This document shows, in pieces, positions 15,398-22,979 of a stretch of DNA of 64,000 nt. Made by a program: the position numbers and the translations under genes. Origin of the DNA: Burkholderiales bacterium. Its GTDB lineage: Bacteria > Pseudomonadota > Gammaproteobacteria > Burkholderiales > SG8-41. Position 1 is the stretch's first letter; every line of letters begins with the position of its first letter. Where the stretch lies: positions 124,001 to 188,000 of the forward strand of contig DATAJS010000013.1 of the NCBI GenBank assembly GCA_036262035.1, in the 5' to 3' direction. A model generated the notes under the pieces. The model was not told where the DNA came from. It made no database searches and saw only the letters and a program-made list of their open reading frames with translations.

Positions 15398-17527
15398 CTA
15401 GCCGCGGGTCGCCATCGTCTTCAGCGTCACGTAATCGGTCTTGCCGCTGCCGAGCAGCGGCAGCGACGCGACCTTGACGATGCGCCGCGCGACGGCGAGG
15501 TCCTGCGCGCCCAGCGCGCGCGCCGATTTCACCAGCGCCATGCGGTCGAGCTTGGCATCGGTGGTGAAGAGCACCGTGCTCTCGCCGCTGCCCCTCGCCT
15601 GCTCCACCGTCGCCGCGTGCTTGTGGTCGGGCGAAGCGCCGTAGGCGATGCGCTCCACGAGCTCGAGCGAGACCATCTCGCCCGCGATCTTCGCGAAGCG
15701 CTTCACCCGGCCCAGTATGGTGACGTAGCCGTCGTCGTCGATCTCGACGACGTCGCCGGTGTTGTGCCAGCCCGCGCCGACCTCGGAGCGCGGCGGGTGC
15801 AGCACGCCGGGCTCGTCGTAGAAGAAATAGCCTGCCATGAGATGCGGGCTGCGCACGTGCAGCGCGCCGCCGCGCGTGATGCCCGAGACGGCGACGATGC
15901 GGTGCTCGATCCTTGGCAGCAGCCGGCCGACCGTCCCGCGGCGGTAGTTGAGCGGCGTGTTGAGCGAGATCGTCGGGCCGCACTCGGTCGCGCCGTAGCC
16001 TTCCATGATGCGCAGCCCGAACTTGTGCAGCCACAGCGACTCGACCTCGGCGTTGAGCTTCTCGCCGCCGCAGACCACGCAGCGCACCTTGTAGAAGTCG
16101 TAGGGGCTCGCCTGCCTCGCGTAATTCGCGAGGAAGGTGCTCGTGCCGAAGAGATAGGTCGCGTCGCGGGTGTACGCGAGCTCCGGAATGAGCCGGTAAT
16201 GCAGCGGCGTGGTGTAGAGGAAGAGCCTCGTTCCCGACAGGATCGGCATCAGCGTGCACGCCGTCAGCCCGTAGGTGTGGTACATCGGCAGCGCGTTGAA
16301 ATACTTGTCGTTGGGCCCGAAGTCGATGATCGCGCGCATCTGCGCCATGTTGGCGAGCATCGCGTCGTGCGTGATCGCCACCCCTTTGGGCCGCGCTTCG
16401 GAGCCGGACGTAAAGAGCACGATCGCGATCGCGTCCGGATCCGGCGGCGGCAGCATGCGCCGCGGGGCGAGCATGGCTGCGACCACCCACAGCTTGTCGG
16501 TCAGCCGGATCTCTTCGCGCAGATCCTCGAGGTAGACCAGCGTCATGCCTTCGAGCACGCGCAGCGCCGGCTCGAGCCGCGCGATCCGCACGAAGGCGCG
16601 CGAGGTGACGATCGTCTTGATGCCCGCCGCGACGCACGCGCCGTACATCGCCTCGGGCCCCGCACTGTAATTGAGCATCGCCGCGACGCGGCGGTTGGCG
16701 GTGCAGCCGAAGACCAGCGCGACCGTCGTCCAGAGGTTGGGAAGCATCACGCCGACGATCTCGCCGGGCTTGGTCGCGGCCGCCGTCAGACGCGCGATGG
16801 CAACGGCGGCGCGCAACAGGCTGCGATACGACTCCGGCCCCTGCCTCTGGTCTTCGATGATGCGTGTCGACGGACCGTAGAGCCTCGTAGCGTCGAGCAG
16901 AGCCTCGAACAGCGTCTGCCGCGGACGCGCGTCGAACATCATCCGCTGCAGGATCTTGAGCATCTCGTCGGCGAGACGCGCCCTGCGGTCGCGCGCGCTC
17001 ACGCTGGAGGCCGTGGAGATCTTGAGCGGCGCCTGCACCGTCAGGGTGACGCGCGGGAGCCAGCGCTTGGGATATTCCCCGCCGACCGCGGCGAAGCGCG
17101 AATAGAGCGTGCCCGATATGTGGACCGGAACGATGACCGCGTCGGAGCGCGCGGCGATGAGGCCGGCCGAATCGTAGACCTTCATCATCGTGCCGGTGGT
17201 CGTCACGCGACCCTGCGGGAAGATCGCGACGGTGCCGCCCCGCTGGACCTCGCGGATGAGGCGCTTCAGCGCGAGCGGCCGCGTCGGATCGAGCACCACG
17301 AACCTCACCGCGGCCGCGAACAGGCGAACGAGCGGGTGGCGCAGCGCTTCCCGCGGCAGGACGACCGTCGGGTTGCCGGGGAGGAACAGCCCGAGCAAGA
17401 CGCCGTCGAGCAGCGAATCGTGGTTCGCCACCACGAGCCTGTGGCCGCCTTCGAGTGCTGCGACGTCGCCGGTCAGGCGCACCCGGAGCAGCACGCGCAA
17501 ACCGACGCGCAGGAGTGGGCGTATCAC
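15398..17527 (-). CDS. aas: bifunctional acyltransferase / acyl-ACP synthetase (Aas-like)
   Basis: 709-aa fusion. The N-terminal PlsC-type acyltransferase (about 1-190) has the NHDSLLD active-site motif and FPQGR substrate motif. The C-terminal AMP-forming acyl-activating domain (about 210-709) has the P-loop-like LFTSGSEARPKG, the EGYGATE motif and the NTGDVVEID hinge region. E. coli Aas re-acylates lysophospholipids using acyl-ACP made by the same protein. Translation appears to start at GTG 17527 with no clear ribosome-binding site. No membrane helices are obvious beyond the hydrophobic N-terminus. Confidence 0.85.
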   Translation of the reverse strand: MIRPLLRVGLRVLLRVRLTGDVAALEGGHRLVVANHDSLLDGVLLGLFLPGNPTVVLPREALRHPLVRLFAAAVRFVVLDPTRPLALKRLIREVQRGGTVAIFPQGRVTTTGTMMKVYDSAGLIAARSDAVIVPVHISGTLYSRFAAVGGEYPKRWLPRVTLTVQAPLKISTASSVSARDRRARLADEMLKILQRMMFDARPRQTLFEALLDATRLYGPSTRIIEDQRQGPESYRSLLRAAVAIARLTAAATKPGEIVGVMLPNLWTTVALVFGCTANRRVAAMLNYSAGPEAMYGACVAAGIKTIVTSRAFVRIARLEPALRVLEGMTLVYLEDLREEIRLTDKLWVVAAMLAPRRMLPPPDPDAIAIVLFTSGSEARPKGVAITHDAMLANMAQMRAIIDFGPNDKYFNALPMYHTYGLTACTLMPILSGTRLFLYTTPLHYRLIPELAYTRDATYLFGTSTFLANYARQASPYDFYKVRCVVCGGEKLNAEVESLWLHKFGLRIMEGYGATECGPTISLNTPLNYRRGTVGRLLPRIEHRIVAVSGITRGGALHVRSPHLMAGYFFYDEPGVLHPPRSEVGAGWHNTGDVVEIDDDGYVTILGRVKRFAKIAGEMVSLELVERIAYGASPDHKHAATVEQARGSGESTVLFTTDAKLDRMALVKSARALGAQDLAVARRIVKVASLPLLGSGKTDYVTLKTMATRG

Positions 17528-17831
17528 TTTAAATATCGCGTTTAAGTGTCTGACTTGCCTATTTTCCTACTTTTAGCCGGTCGGTGCGGGTCCGTCAAAC
17601 GCGCGACGCACGACTTCATGCGCCGCGGCGGCCCTGCCCATGTCACAAAAAATTCTCGATTCAGCGGTTTTCCCATTGCGGCGACCCATTGCACCAAGTA
17701 CTTGGCGTCAAAGGCGAAAAGAGAAATCTAACAAATTGTTAGATTTGCGTTTTCTCGAACCGTGATTTTTAATCGCCCCCATACGAACGGATACCCGCGC
17801 AGTACTCACACTCAGCCGCCGGAGAAACACC
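17528..17831. other. AT-rich intergenic region between aas and rpfF-like gene
   Basis: This 304-bp divergent promoter region is clearly more AT-rich than its surroundings and has no credible ORF. It contains the strong palindrome at 17724-17746 described separately and an AT-rich TGATTTTTAATC stretch (17762-17773) nearer the rpfF-like start. Confidence 0.6.
17724..17746. promoter_or_regulatory. palindromic operator candidate upstream of rpfF-like gene
   Basis: AAATCTAACAA and TTGTTAGATTT are perfect 11-bp arms around a single central A. The site lies 85 bp before the rpfF-like ATG. It is not followed by a T-run, so it reads as a dimeric protein-binding site rather than a terminator. A natural candidate binder is the MerR-like domain of the protein encoded downstream; a factor from elsewhere is equally possible. 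Confidence 0.55.
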
Positions 17832-18764
17832 ATGGAAATGCACATCCCCGCCGCCATCCTCGAAGCTCGCCACCTGCCCGACACCACGACGCTCGTCCCC
17901 AACGGGCTCGAGTTCAAGTTCTCGGAGCAGCTCTCGGCGCACTTCGACACCGCGACGCGGGCGGTGTGGTCGCGCTGGACCGCCGATCCGCGCCCGTGCT
18001 TCAACCCGAGCCTGCTCGCCGACATCCGCTCCTACTACGACTTCCTGACCAACACCGGCGGTCACTTCGAAGTCAACGGCGAAGAGCACCCGATCGAGTA
18101 CGTGGTGCTCGCGTCGGGCATGCCCGGCGTATTCCAGCTCGGCGGCGACCTGGATCTCTTCAAACAGCTCATCGGCGCGCAGGACCGGGCCGGACTGCAG
18201 CGCTACGGCCGCGCGTGCATCGACGTGCTGTATCGCAACTACATCGCGCACGAGCTCAAGGCGGTGACCACGATCTCGCTGGTGCAGGGCGAGTGCCTCG
18301 GCGGCGGCTTCGAGGCGGCGCTGTCGTCGGACGTCATCGTGGCCGAGAAAAGCGCGCGTTTCGGCTTCCCCGAGATCATGTTCAACCTCTTCCCCGGCAT
18401 GGGCGCCTATTCCTTCCTCGACCGCAAGGTCGGCCAGCGCAAGGCCGAGGAGATCATCACCAGCGGCAAGGTCTACACGGCCGAGGAAATGCTCGCGCTG
18501 GGCGTGGTCGATGCGATCGCCGAAGACGGCCAGGGCGAAGCCGAAGTCGCCGCGCTGATCAAGCGCCGCGCGCGCATGCGCAACGGCCTGGCCGCGCTCG
18601 CCGCGACGCGCCGCCGCGTGCACTCGATCACGTTCGAAGAGCTGCTCGACGTCGTCAACATCTGGGTCGACGCCGCGCTGCGCATCAACCTGCGCGATCT
18701 GAAGCTCATGCAGCGCCTGGTGTCGCGGCAAAACGGCCTGGGCGAGACCCACGCGGTTCACTAG
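17832..18764 (+). CDS. rpfF: RpfF-type crotonase, diffusible signal factor (DSF) synthase
   Basis: 310-aa crotonase-fold enzyme of the RpfF branch. The diagnostic block VQGECLGGGFEAALSSDVIV...FGFPEIMFNLFPGMGAYSF carries Glu161 and Glu181. Their 20-residue spacing matches the two catalytic glutamates of RpfF (Glu141/Glu161 in Xanthomonas). RpfF dehydrates 3-hydroxyacyl-ACP and releases cis-2-unsaturated fatty-acid signals. ATG 17832 follows a GGAGAAACACC site. It is followed by a PAS-GGDEF-EAL protein, paralleling Burkholderia cenocepacia, where the BDSF synthase gene lies next to rpfR. Specificity for DSF or BDSF cannot be told from sequence alone. Confidence 0.87.
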   Translation: MEMHIPAAILEARHLPDTTTLVPNGLEFKFSEQLSAHFDTATRAVWSRWTADPRPCFNPSLLADIRSYYDFLTNTGGHFEVNGEEHPIEYVVLASGMPGVFQLGGDLDLFKQLIGAQDRAGLQRYGRACIDVLYRNYIAHELKAVTTISLVQGECLGGGFEAALSSDVIVAEKSARFGFPEIMFNLFPGMGAYSFLDRKVGQRKAEEIITSGKVYTAEEMLALGVVDAIAEDGQGEAEVAALIKRRARMRNGLAALAATRRRVHSITFEELLDVVNIWVDAALRINLRDLKLMQRLVSRQNGLGETHAVH

Positions 18765-18795
18765 GACGGCGCCACCGTTCTTTCGTAGCTTTTTC

Positions 18796-18834
18796 AGCAC
18801 GCGCGGCGCCGAGCCGCCTCGAGCCGCGCGTGCT
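18796..18834 (+). terminator. hairpin after rpfF-like gene
   Basis: AGCACGCGCGGC (18796-18807) pairs perfectly with GCCGCGCGTGCT (18823-18834) around a 15-nt loop, 32 bp after the rpfF-like stop. No U-tract follows, so this is a possible but not classical terminator. Confidence 0.5.
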
Positions 18835-18843
18835 AATTGATCG

Positions 18844-18889
18844 CGGTCGAAAGTAGGTTCTTACTTTCGACCGGCGTCATTGATACACT
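18844..18889 (+). promoter_or_regulatory. promoter with embedded 12-bp-arm inverted repeat, MerR-PAS-GGDEF-EAL gene
   Basis: CGGTCGAAAGTA (18844-18855) and TACTTTCGACCG (18862-18873) are perfect arms with a 6-nt spacer. A sigma-70-like promoter, TTACTT (18861-18866), 17 nt, TACACT (18884-18889), has its -35 inside the right arm. Binding to the repeat would therefore control the downstream gene directly, and autoregulation by its MerR-like domain is plausible. The sequence differs from the palindrome at 17724-17746. Confidence 0.55.
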
Positions 18890-18962
18890 GGTAGGGCATC
18901 CCCGGACAGGGGGGCCTGCCAGCGGCAGGGCCGGGGAGGAGTTCCATCGACGGCTTTGCCCT

Positions 18963-20903
18963 ATGGAATACAGCATACAAGAAGCGTCCGAGCTGCTCTC
19001 TATTCCGATCCAAAAGCTGCGCCGCTGGGACGAGCAGGGAGTCCTGGTGGCGCTGCGCACGTCCGGCGGGCACCGCCGCTATTCCAAGGAGCTGATCGAC
19101 CGCCTCGCCGCGTCCGGATTCGGCGGTGCAAGCGCCGAGAAGACGTCCCAGGAGCTGGCGACGGTCAAACGCGCGCTCGCCGAGAAGCGCCGCATCATAC
19201 AGCTGCTGCTGGAGAGCGAGAACCGCTACCGCGACCTGGTCGAGACCTCCCACGACCTCATCTGGTCGACCGACGCGGAAGGTCGCTTCACCTATCTCAA
19301 CACCGCGTCCTACGAGATTTTCGGCCTCGCGCCGCAGGACCTGATCGGTCGCTGCTTCTTCAATTTCGAAGCCGGCGACGCACACCTCGCCAACCGCCGC
19401 TTCCTGCTCGCGCTGCGCAAGAAGCGCGAGGTCAAGAATTACGTGACCCACGTGATGACCGCGGACGGTGAGAACCGCTGGATCGGGATCAACGCGCGCC
19501 TCACCTACGACGAGAACGGCGAGCCCAAGGGCATCCGCGGCACCGCGCGCGACATCACCGAGCAGCACCTTGCGACCGAGCGCATCGAGCACCTCGCGCT
19601 GCACGACCCGCTCACCGACCTGCCGAACCGCCACAGCCTGCAAAGCAGCCTGGAGATGGCGATCGCGGACGGCGGCGTCGGCGCCCTCCTCTTCATCGAC
19701 ATCGACCACTTCAAGTACGTCAACGACAACTTCGGGCATCGCTCCGGCGACCAGCTCATCATCGGCGTCGGCAGCGTGCTCAGGGAAGTCGCGAGGAACT
19801 GCGAGGGCGAGCTCTACCGGCTGGGCGGCGACGAGTTCGCGATCCACATCCCCGAGGCGCTGCGCAAGCAGGCCAGCGAAGCGGCCGAGTGCGCGCTCGA
19901 CGCGATCCGCCACTACCGCTTCCAGGAAAGCGACCAGCGCGTGGTTTCGAACCTGTCGGCTTCGTGCGGGATCGCGCTCTACCCCTTCCACGGCAGCGAC
20001 GTGCCGACGCTGTTCTCGAATGTCGACATCGCGATGTACCAGGCGAAGGAAGTCGGGCGCAACCGCCAGATGCTGTTCGACCAGTCGTCGGACAACATGC
20101 GCAGCACGCACAAGCGCATCCACTGGGCAAAGCGCCTGCGCGACGCGCTCGACGACGACCGGGTGGCGCTGTTCGCGCAGCCGGTGGTGCGGCTCAAGGA
20201 CCAGAAGGCGGTGCACCACGAAGTGCTGGTACGGCTGAAAGACGACCAGGGCGGCTTCATCCTGCCGTCGACCTTCATCGAGCACGCCGAGTCGCTGTCG
20301 CTGGTGCAGGAGCTCGACCTGCAGGTGGTCGAGAAGCTCCTCGACTTCATCCGCGACAACAACCAGCTCGGCAAGAAAACGCGCTACTTCGTGAACCTGT
20401 CGCGGGTGTCGATCTCCGACCCGCACTGGGTGCGGCGCTTCATGATGCTGCTCAACCGGACGCAGGTCGACCCGACGCAGCTCGTCTTCGAGATCACCGA
20501 GACCGCGGCGATGTCCGAGATCGACGTGACGCTCTCGTTCATCAAGAAGCTGAAGGACATCGGATCGCGCTTCGCGCTCGACGACTTCGGGGCGGGCTTC
20601 AGCTCGTTCTACTACCTCAAGCGCTTCGAGGTCGATTACCTCAAGATCGACGGCGGTTTCGTGCGCGACCTCGCCACCGACGAAGGCAGCCGCCTCTTCG
20701 TGCGCGCGCTGAACGACGTCGCCAAAGGCCTTTCCAAGCAGGTCGTCGCCGAGTGGGTGGAATCGCCCGAGGCGCTGAAGGTGCTCACCGACATCGGCGC
20801 GCAGTACGGCCAGGGCTTCATGTTCAGGAAGCCGCTGCCCATCGAGGACACGGTGCAGATGGCGACGAAGCGCTTATTGCGCGCAAAAGCGGGCGCGCAA
20901 TAA
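18963..20903 (+). CDS. MerR-like HTH - PAS - GGDEF - EAL hybrid c-di-GMP protein
   Basis: 646 aa. Residues 3-50 form a MerR/excisionase-type winged helix (SIQEASELLSIPIQKLRRW, RTSGGHRRY), then a helical linker (60-88), a PAS domain (90-200), GGDEF (215-375) and EAL (385-635). GGDEF is intact (LGGDEF, 288-292), but the RxxD inhibitory site is replaced by NCEG. The EAL motif reads EVL (420-422). Metal and catalytic residues Asn478, Glu510, Asp540/Asp541, Lys561 and Glu597 are retained, so both c-di-GMP synthesis and breakdown are possible. It sits after an RpfF-type gene like Burkholderia rpfR, but a DNA-binding domain precedes the PAS. ATG 18963 is used; the purine-rich GGGGAGGAG is 22 nt away, unusually far. 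Confidence 0.88.
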   Translation: MEYSIQEASELLSIPIQKLRRWDEQGVLVALRTSGGHRRYSKELIDRLAASGFGGASAEKTSQELATVKRALAEKRRIIQLLLESENRYRDLVETSHDLIWSTDAEGRFTYLNTASYEIFGLAPQDLIGRCFFNFEAGDAHLANRRFLLALRKKREVKNYVTHVMTADGENRWIGINARLTYDENGEPKGIRGTARDITEQHLATERIEHLALHDPLTDLPNRHSLQSSLEMAIADGGVGALLFIDIDHFKYVNDNFGHRSGDQLIIGVGSVLREVARNCEGELYRLGGDEFAIHIPEALRKQASEAAECALDAIRHYRFQESDQRVVSNLSASCGIALYPFHGSDVPTLFSNVDIAMYQAKEVGRNRQMLFDQSSDNMRSTHKRIHWAKRLRDALDDDRVALFAQPVVRLKDQKAVHHEVLVRLKDDQGGFILPSTFIEHAESLSLVQELDLQVVEKLLDFIRDNNQLGKKTRYFVNLSRVSISDPHWVRRFMMLLNRTQVDPTQLVFEITETAAMSEIDVTLSFIKKLKDIGSRFALDDFGAGFSSFYYLKRFEVDYLKIDGGFVRDLATDEGSRLFVRALNDVAKGLSKQVVAEWVESPEALKVLTDIGAQYGQGFMFRKPLPIEDTVQMATKRLLRAKAGAQ

Positions 20904-20906
20904 GCG
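20871..20906 (+). terminator. 14-bp perfect hairpin spanning the stop codon
   Basis: CGCTTATTGCGCGC (20871-20884) and GCGCGCAATAAGCG (20893-20906) pair perfectly with an 8-nt loop. The hairpin contains the TAA of the GGDEF-EAL gene. No U-tract follows. It may stop transcription on both strands between this gene and the convergent Nudix gene. Confidence 0.55.
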
Positions 20907-20967
20907 GAGTGTTTAGTGTTGAGTGGCGCGGTGGCAGCTTTTAACTAAACACTCAACACTCACACTG
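20906..20967. repeat. inverted array of GTGTTGAGT/TTTAGTG units, copy 1
   Basis: The left arm GAGTGTTTAGTGTTGAGTG (20907-20925) and the right arm ACTAAACACTCAACACTCAC (20944-20963) are built from the same short units in opposite orientation. It abuts the preceding hairpin and ends 5 bp before the Nudix stop codon. A second copy of this family lies at 36361-36435. Confidence 0.75.
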
Positions 20968-20971
20968 CTCG

Positions 20972-21526
20972 TCAGCGCCAGTGGCCGCTGACGAGCTTCT
21001 CCGCCCACATGAGCCCGAAGATCGCCTTGGGCTCGGTGATCTTCCCCTGGCGTATCCACTCGACCGCCTCCAGCACGTCGACTTTCATCACGTCCAGGAA
21101 CTCGTCGTCGTCGAGCTTGTGCCCGACGTGGGTGAGCTTGCGCGCCTCGAACAGCTCGATGTGCTCGTCGGCGAAGCCGATCGCCGGGTGCAGTGTGCCG
21201 AGGTGGCGCCAGTCGGCGGCCTCGTACCCGCATTCCTCGATGAGCTCGCGCTTGGCGGTGGCGAGCGGTTCCTCGCCCTTGTCGATCTTGCCCGCGGGCA
21301 GCTCGATGAAGTGGCGGCGCAGCGGATAGCGGAACTGGCGCTCGAGCAGGATCGTGCGTTCGTCGACGAACGCGAGCATGGCGACGGCGCCGGGGTGCTC
21401 GATGTACTCGCGGACCGATTCGTGCCCGTTCGGCAGGCGCACGCGGTCTTTCCTCACGTGCAGCAGCACGCCTTCGAAGATGCTCTCGCTGTCGAGGGTG
21501 GTCTCGGTGAAGTCGCCGCCGCTCAC
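20972..21526 (-). CDS. Nudix hydrolase, ADP-ribose pyrophosphatase-like
   Basis: 184-aa NudF-like enzyme. The Nudix box GKIDKGEEPLATAKRELIEE followed by CGY matches GX5EX7REUXEEXGU. Upstream is a beta-strand-rich N-terminal dimer domain (VREYIEHPGAVAML), typical of ADP-ribose pyrophosphatases that split ADP-ribose into AMP and ribose 5-phosphate. It starts at GTG 21526, overlapping the nuoN stop as GTGA, so it is probably the last gene of the nuo transcript. A Nudix gene after nuoN is common in Betaproteobacteria. Confidence 0.88.
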   Translation of the reverse strand: MSGGDFTETTLDSESIFEGVLLHVRKDRVRLPNGHESVREYIEHPGAVAMLAFVDERTILLERQFRYPLRRHFIELPAGKIDKGEEPLATAKRELIEECGYEAADWRHLGTLHPAIGFADEHIELFEARKLTHVGHKLDDDEFLDVMKVDVLEAVEWIRQGKITEPKAIFGLMWAEKLVSGHWR

Positions 21527-22971
21527 AGCGACGCCTGGATCGAGTACAGGCAGATGGCCATCAGCGGCTGCGGGACGATGCCGAAGAAGAGCAGCGCCGC
21601 GCCGTTGAGGCTCATGAGCGCTTTCACGTCGGCGGTCGGGGCGAGCTTCGTGGTGTCGTCCGGCGTGTCGAAGTACATGAGCTTCACGACGCGCAGGTAG
21701 TAGAACGCGCCCACCACCGAGAACAGCACCGCCAGCACCGCGAGCCCGAGGAAGCCCGCGTTGAGGACCGCCTGCAGCACCGCGAGCTTGGCATAGAAGC
21801 CCACCATCGGCGGGATCCCGGTCATCGAGAACATGACCAGCAGCATCATGAAGGCGTACCAGGGGCTCCTCTGGTTGAGGCCCTTGAAGTCGGTGAGGTT
21901 GTCGGCCTCGAACCCGGCGCGCGAGAGCAGCAGCAGCATCCCGAACGCGGCGAGGTTCGTCAGCACGTAGACGATCATGTAGAACATCGCCGCGGAGAAG
22001 CCGTTGTCGTCGCCGGCGAGCACGCCGAGCAGGACGAAGCCCATGTGCGAGATCGTCGAGTACGCGAGCATGCGCTTCAGGTTCGTCTGCACGATGGCGG
22101 TGATGTTGCCGATCACCAGCGAGAGCACCGCCATGACGATCAGCATCTGCTGCCAGTGCAGTACGAGCTGCTCATCGCCCAGCGCCTGACCGAGCAGCCG
22201 GATGATGAGCGCGAAGCCCGCGAGCTTGGGCACGCTGGAGACGAAGAGCGCGACCGCGTTCGGCGCGCCGTGGTAGACGTCGGGCACCCACATGTGGAAG
22301 GGGGCTGCGCCGAGCTCGAAACCGATGCCTGCGACGAGGAACACGAGCCCGAACACGAGCACGGTGCTCACCGTGCTGCCTTCGGAGATGATCTGCGCGA
22401 GCTCGGTGATCTCGAGCGTCCCCGTCGCGCCGTAGATCATCGACATGCCGTAGAGCAGCAGGCCCGAGGCGAGCGCGCCCAGCACGAAGTACTTCATCGC
22501 CGCCTCGGTCGCGGTCGCCGAGTCGCGCTGGAGCGCGATCATCGAGTACAGCGACAGCATCATGAGCTCCAGCCCGAGATACAGCACGAGCAGGTGGTTG
22601 GCCGAGATCATGATCATCATGCCGAGCGTCGCGAACAGGATCAGGGCGAAGAACTCGCCTTTGAACATGTCGCGCGAGCCCAGGTACGCGCGCGAGTACG
22701 CGAGCACCAGCATGACCGAGAGCAGCACGATGAGCTTCAGCACGTCGGACATGAAGTCGTCGACGAACATGCCGCTGAAGGTGTAGATCGGCTCGCGCGT
22801 CGCCCACATCCACGTGATGACGATCGCGAAGAACAGCGCGCCCTGGGTGAGGCCGTAGGTGACGATGCGGTTCTCTTCCTTGATGAAGAGGTCCGCGATC
22901 AGGATGACCGAGACCGCGAGCAGCAGGAAGAGCTCGGGGAACGCGGGCCAGAGGGGCTGTATGTAATCCAT
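21523..22971 (-). CDS. nuoN: NADH-quinone oxidoreductase subunit N
   Basis: 482-aa antiporter-like membrane subunit of complex I with about 14 transmembrane helices. Family features include the AYSTISHMGFVLLG segment and the SMTGIPPMVGFYAKLAVLQA motif with a channel lysine. NuoN, NuoM and NuoL form the proton-pumping arm in the inner membrane. ATG 22971 lies 8 bp after nuoM. It is the last nuo gene of the operon. Confidence 0.96.
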   Translation of the reverse strand: MDYIQPLWPAFPELFLLLAVSVILIADLFIKEENRIVTYGLTQGALFFAIVITWMWATREPIYTFSGMFVDDFMSDVLKLIVLLSVMLVLAYSRAYLGSRDMFKGEFFALILFATLGMMIMISANHLLVLYLGLELMMLSLYSMIALQRDSATATEAAMKYFVLGALASGLLLYGMSMIYGATGTLEITELAQIISEGSTVSTVLVFGLVFLVAGIGFELGAAPFHMWVPDVYHGAPNAVALFVSSVPKLAGFALIIRLLGQALGDEQLVLHWQQMLIVMAVLSLVIGNITAIVQTNLKRMLAYSTISHMGFVLLGVLAGDDNGFSAAMFYMIVYVLTNLAAFGMLLLLSRAGFEADNLTDFKGLNQRSPWYAFMMLLVMFSMTGIPPMVGFYAKLAVLQAVLNAGFLGLAVLAVLFSVVGAFYYLRVVKLMYFDTPDDTTKLAPTADVKALMSLNGAALLFFGIVPQPLMAICLYSIQASL

Positions 22972-22979
22972 TTACGTTC

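Noticed and set aside
15113-17545. 810-codon plus-strand open frame opposite aas
   Set aside because: Antisense shadow with low-complexity Arg-rich composition; aas on the other strand has complete catalytic motifs.
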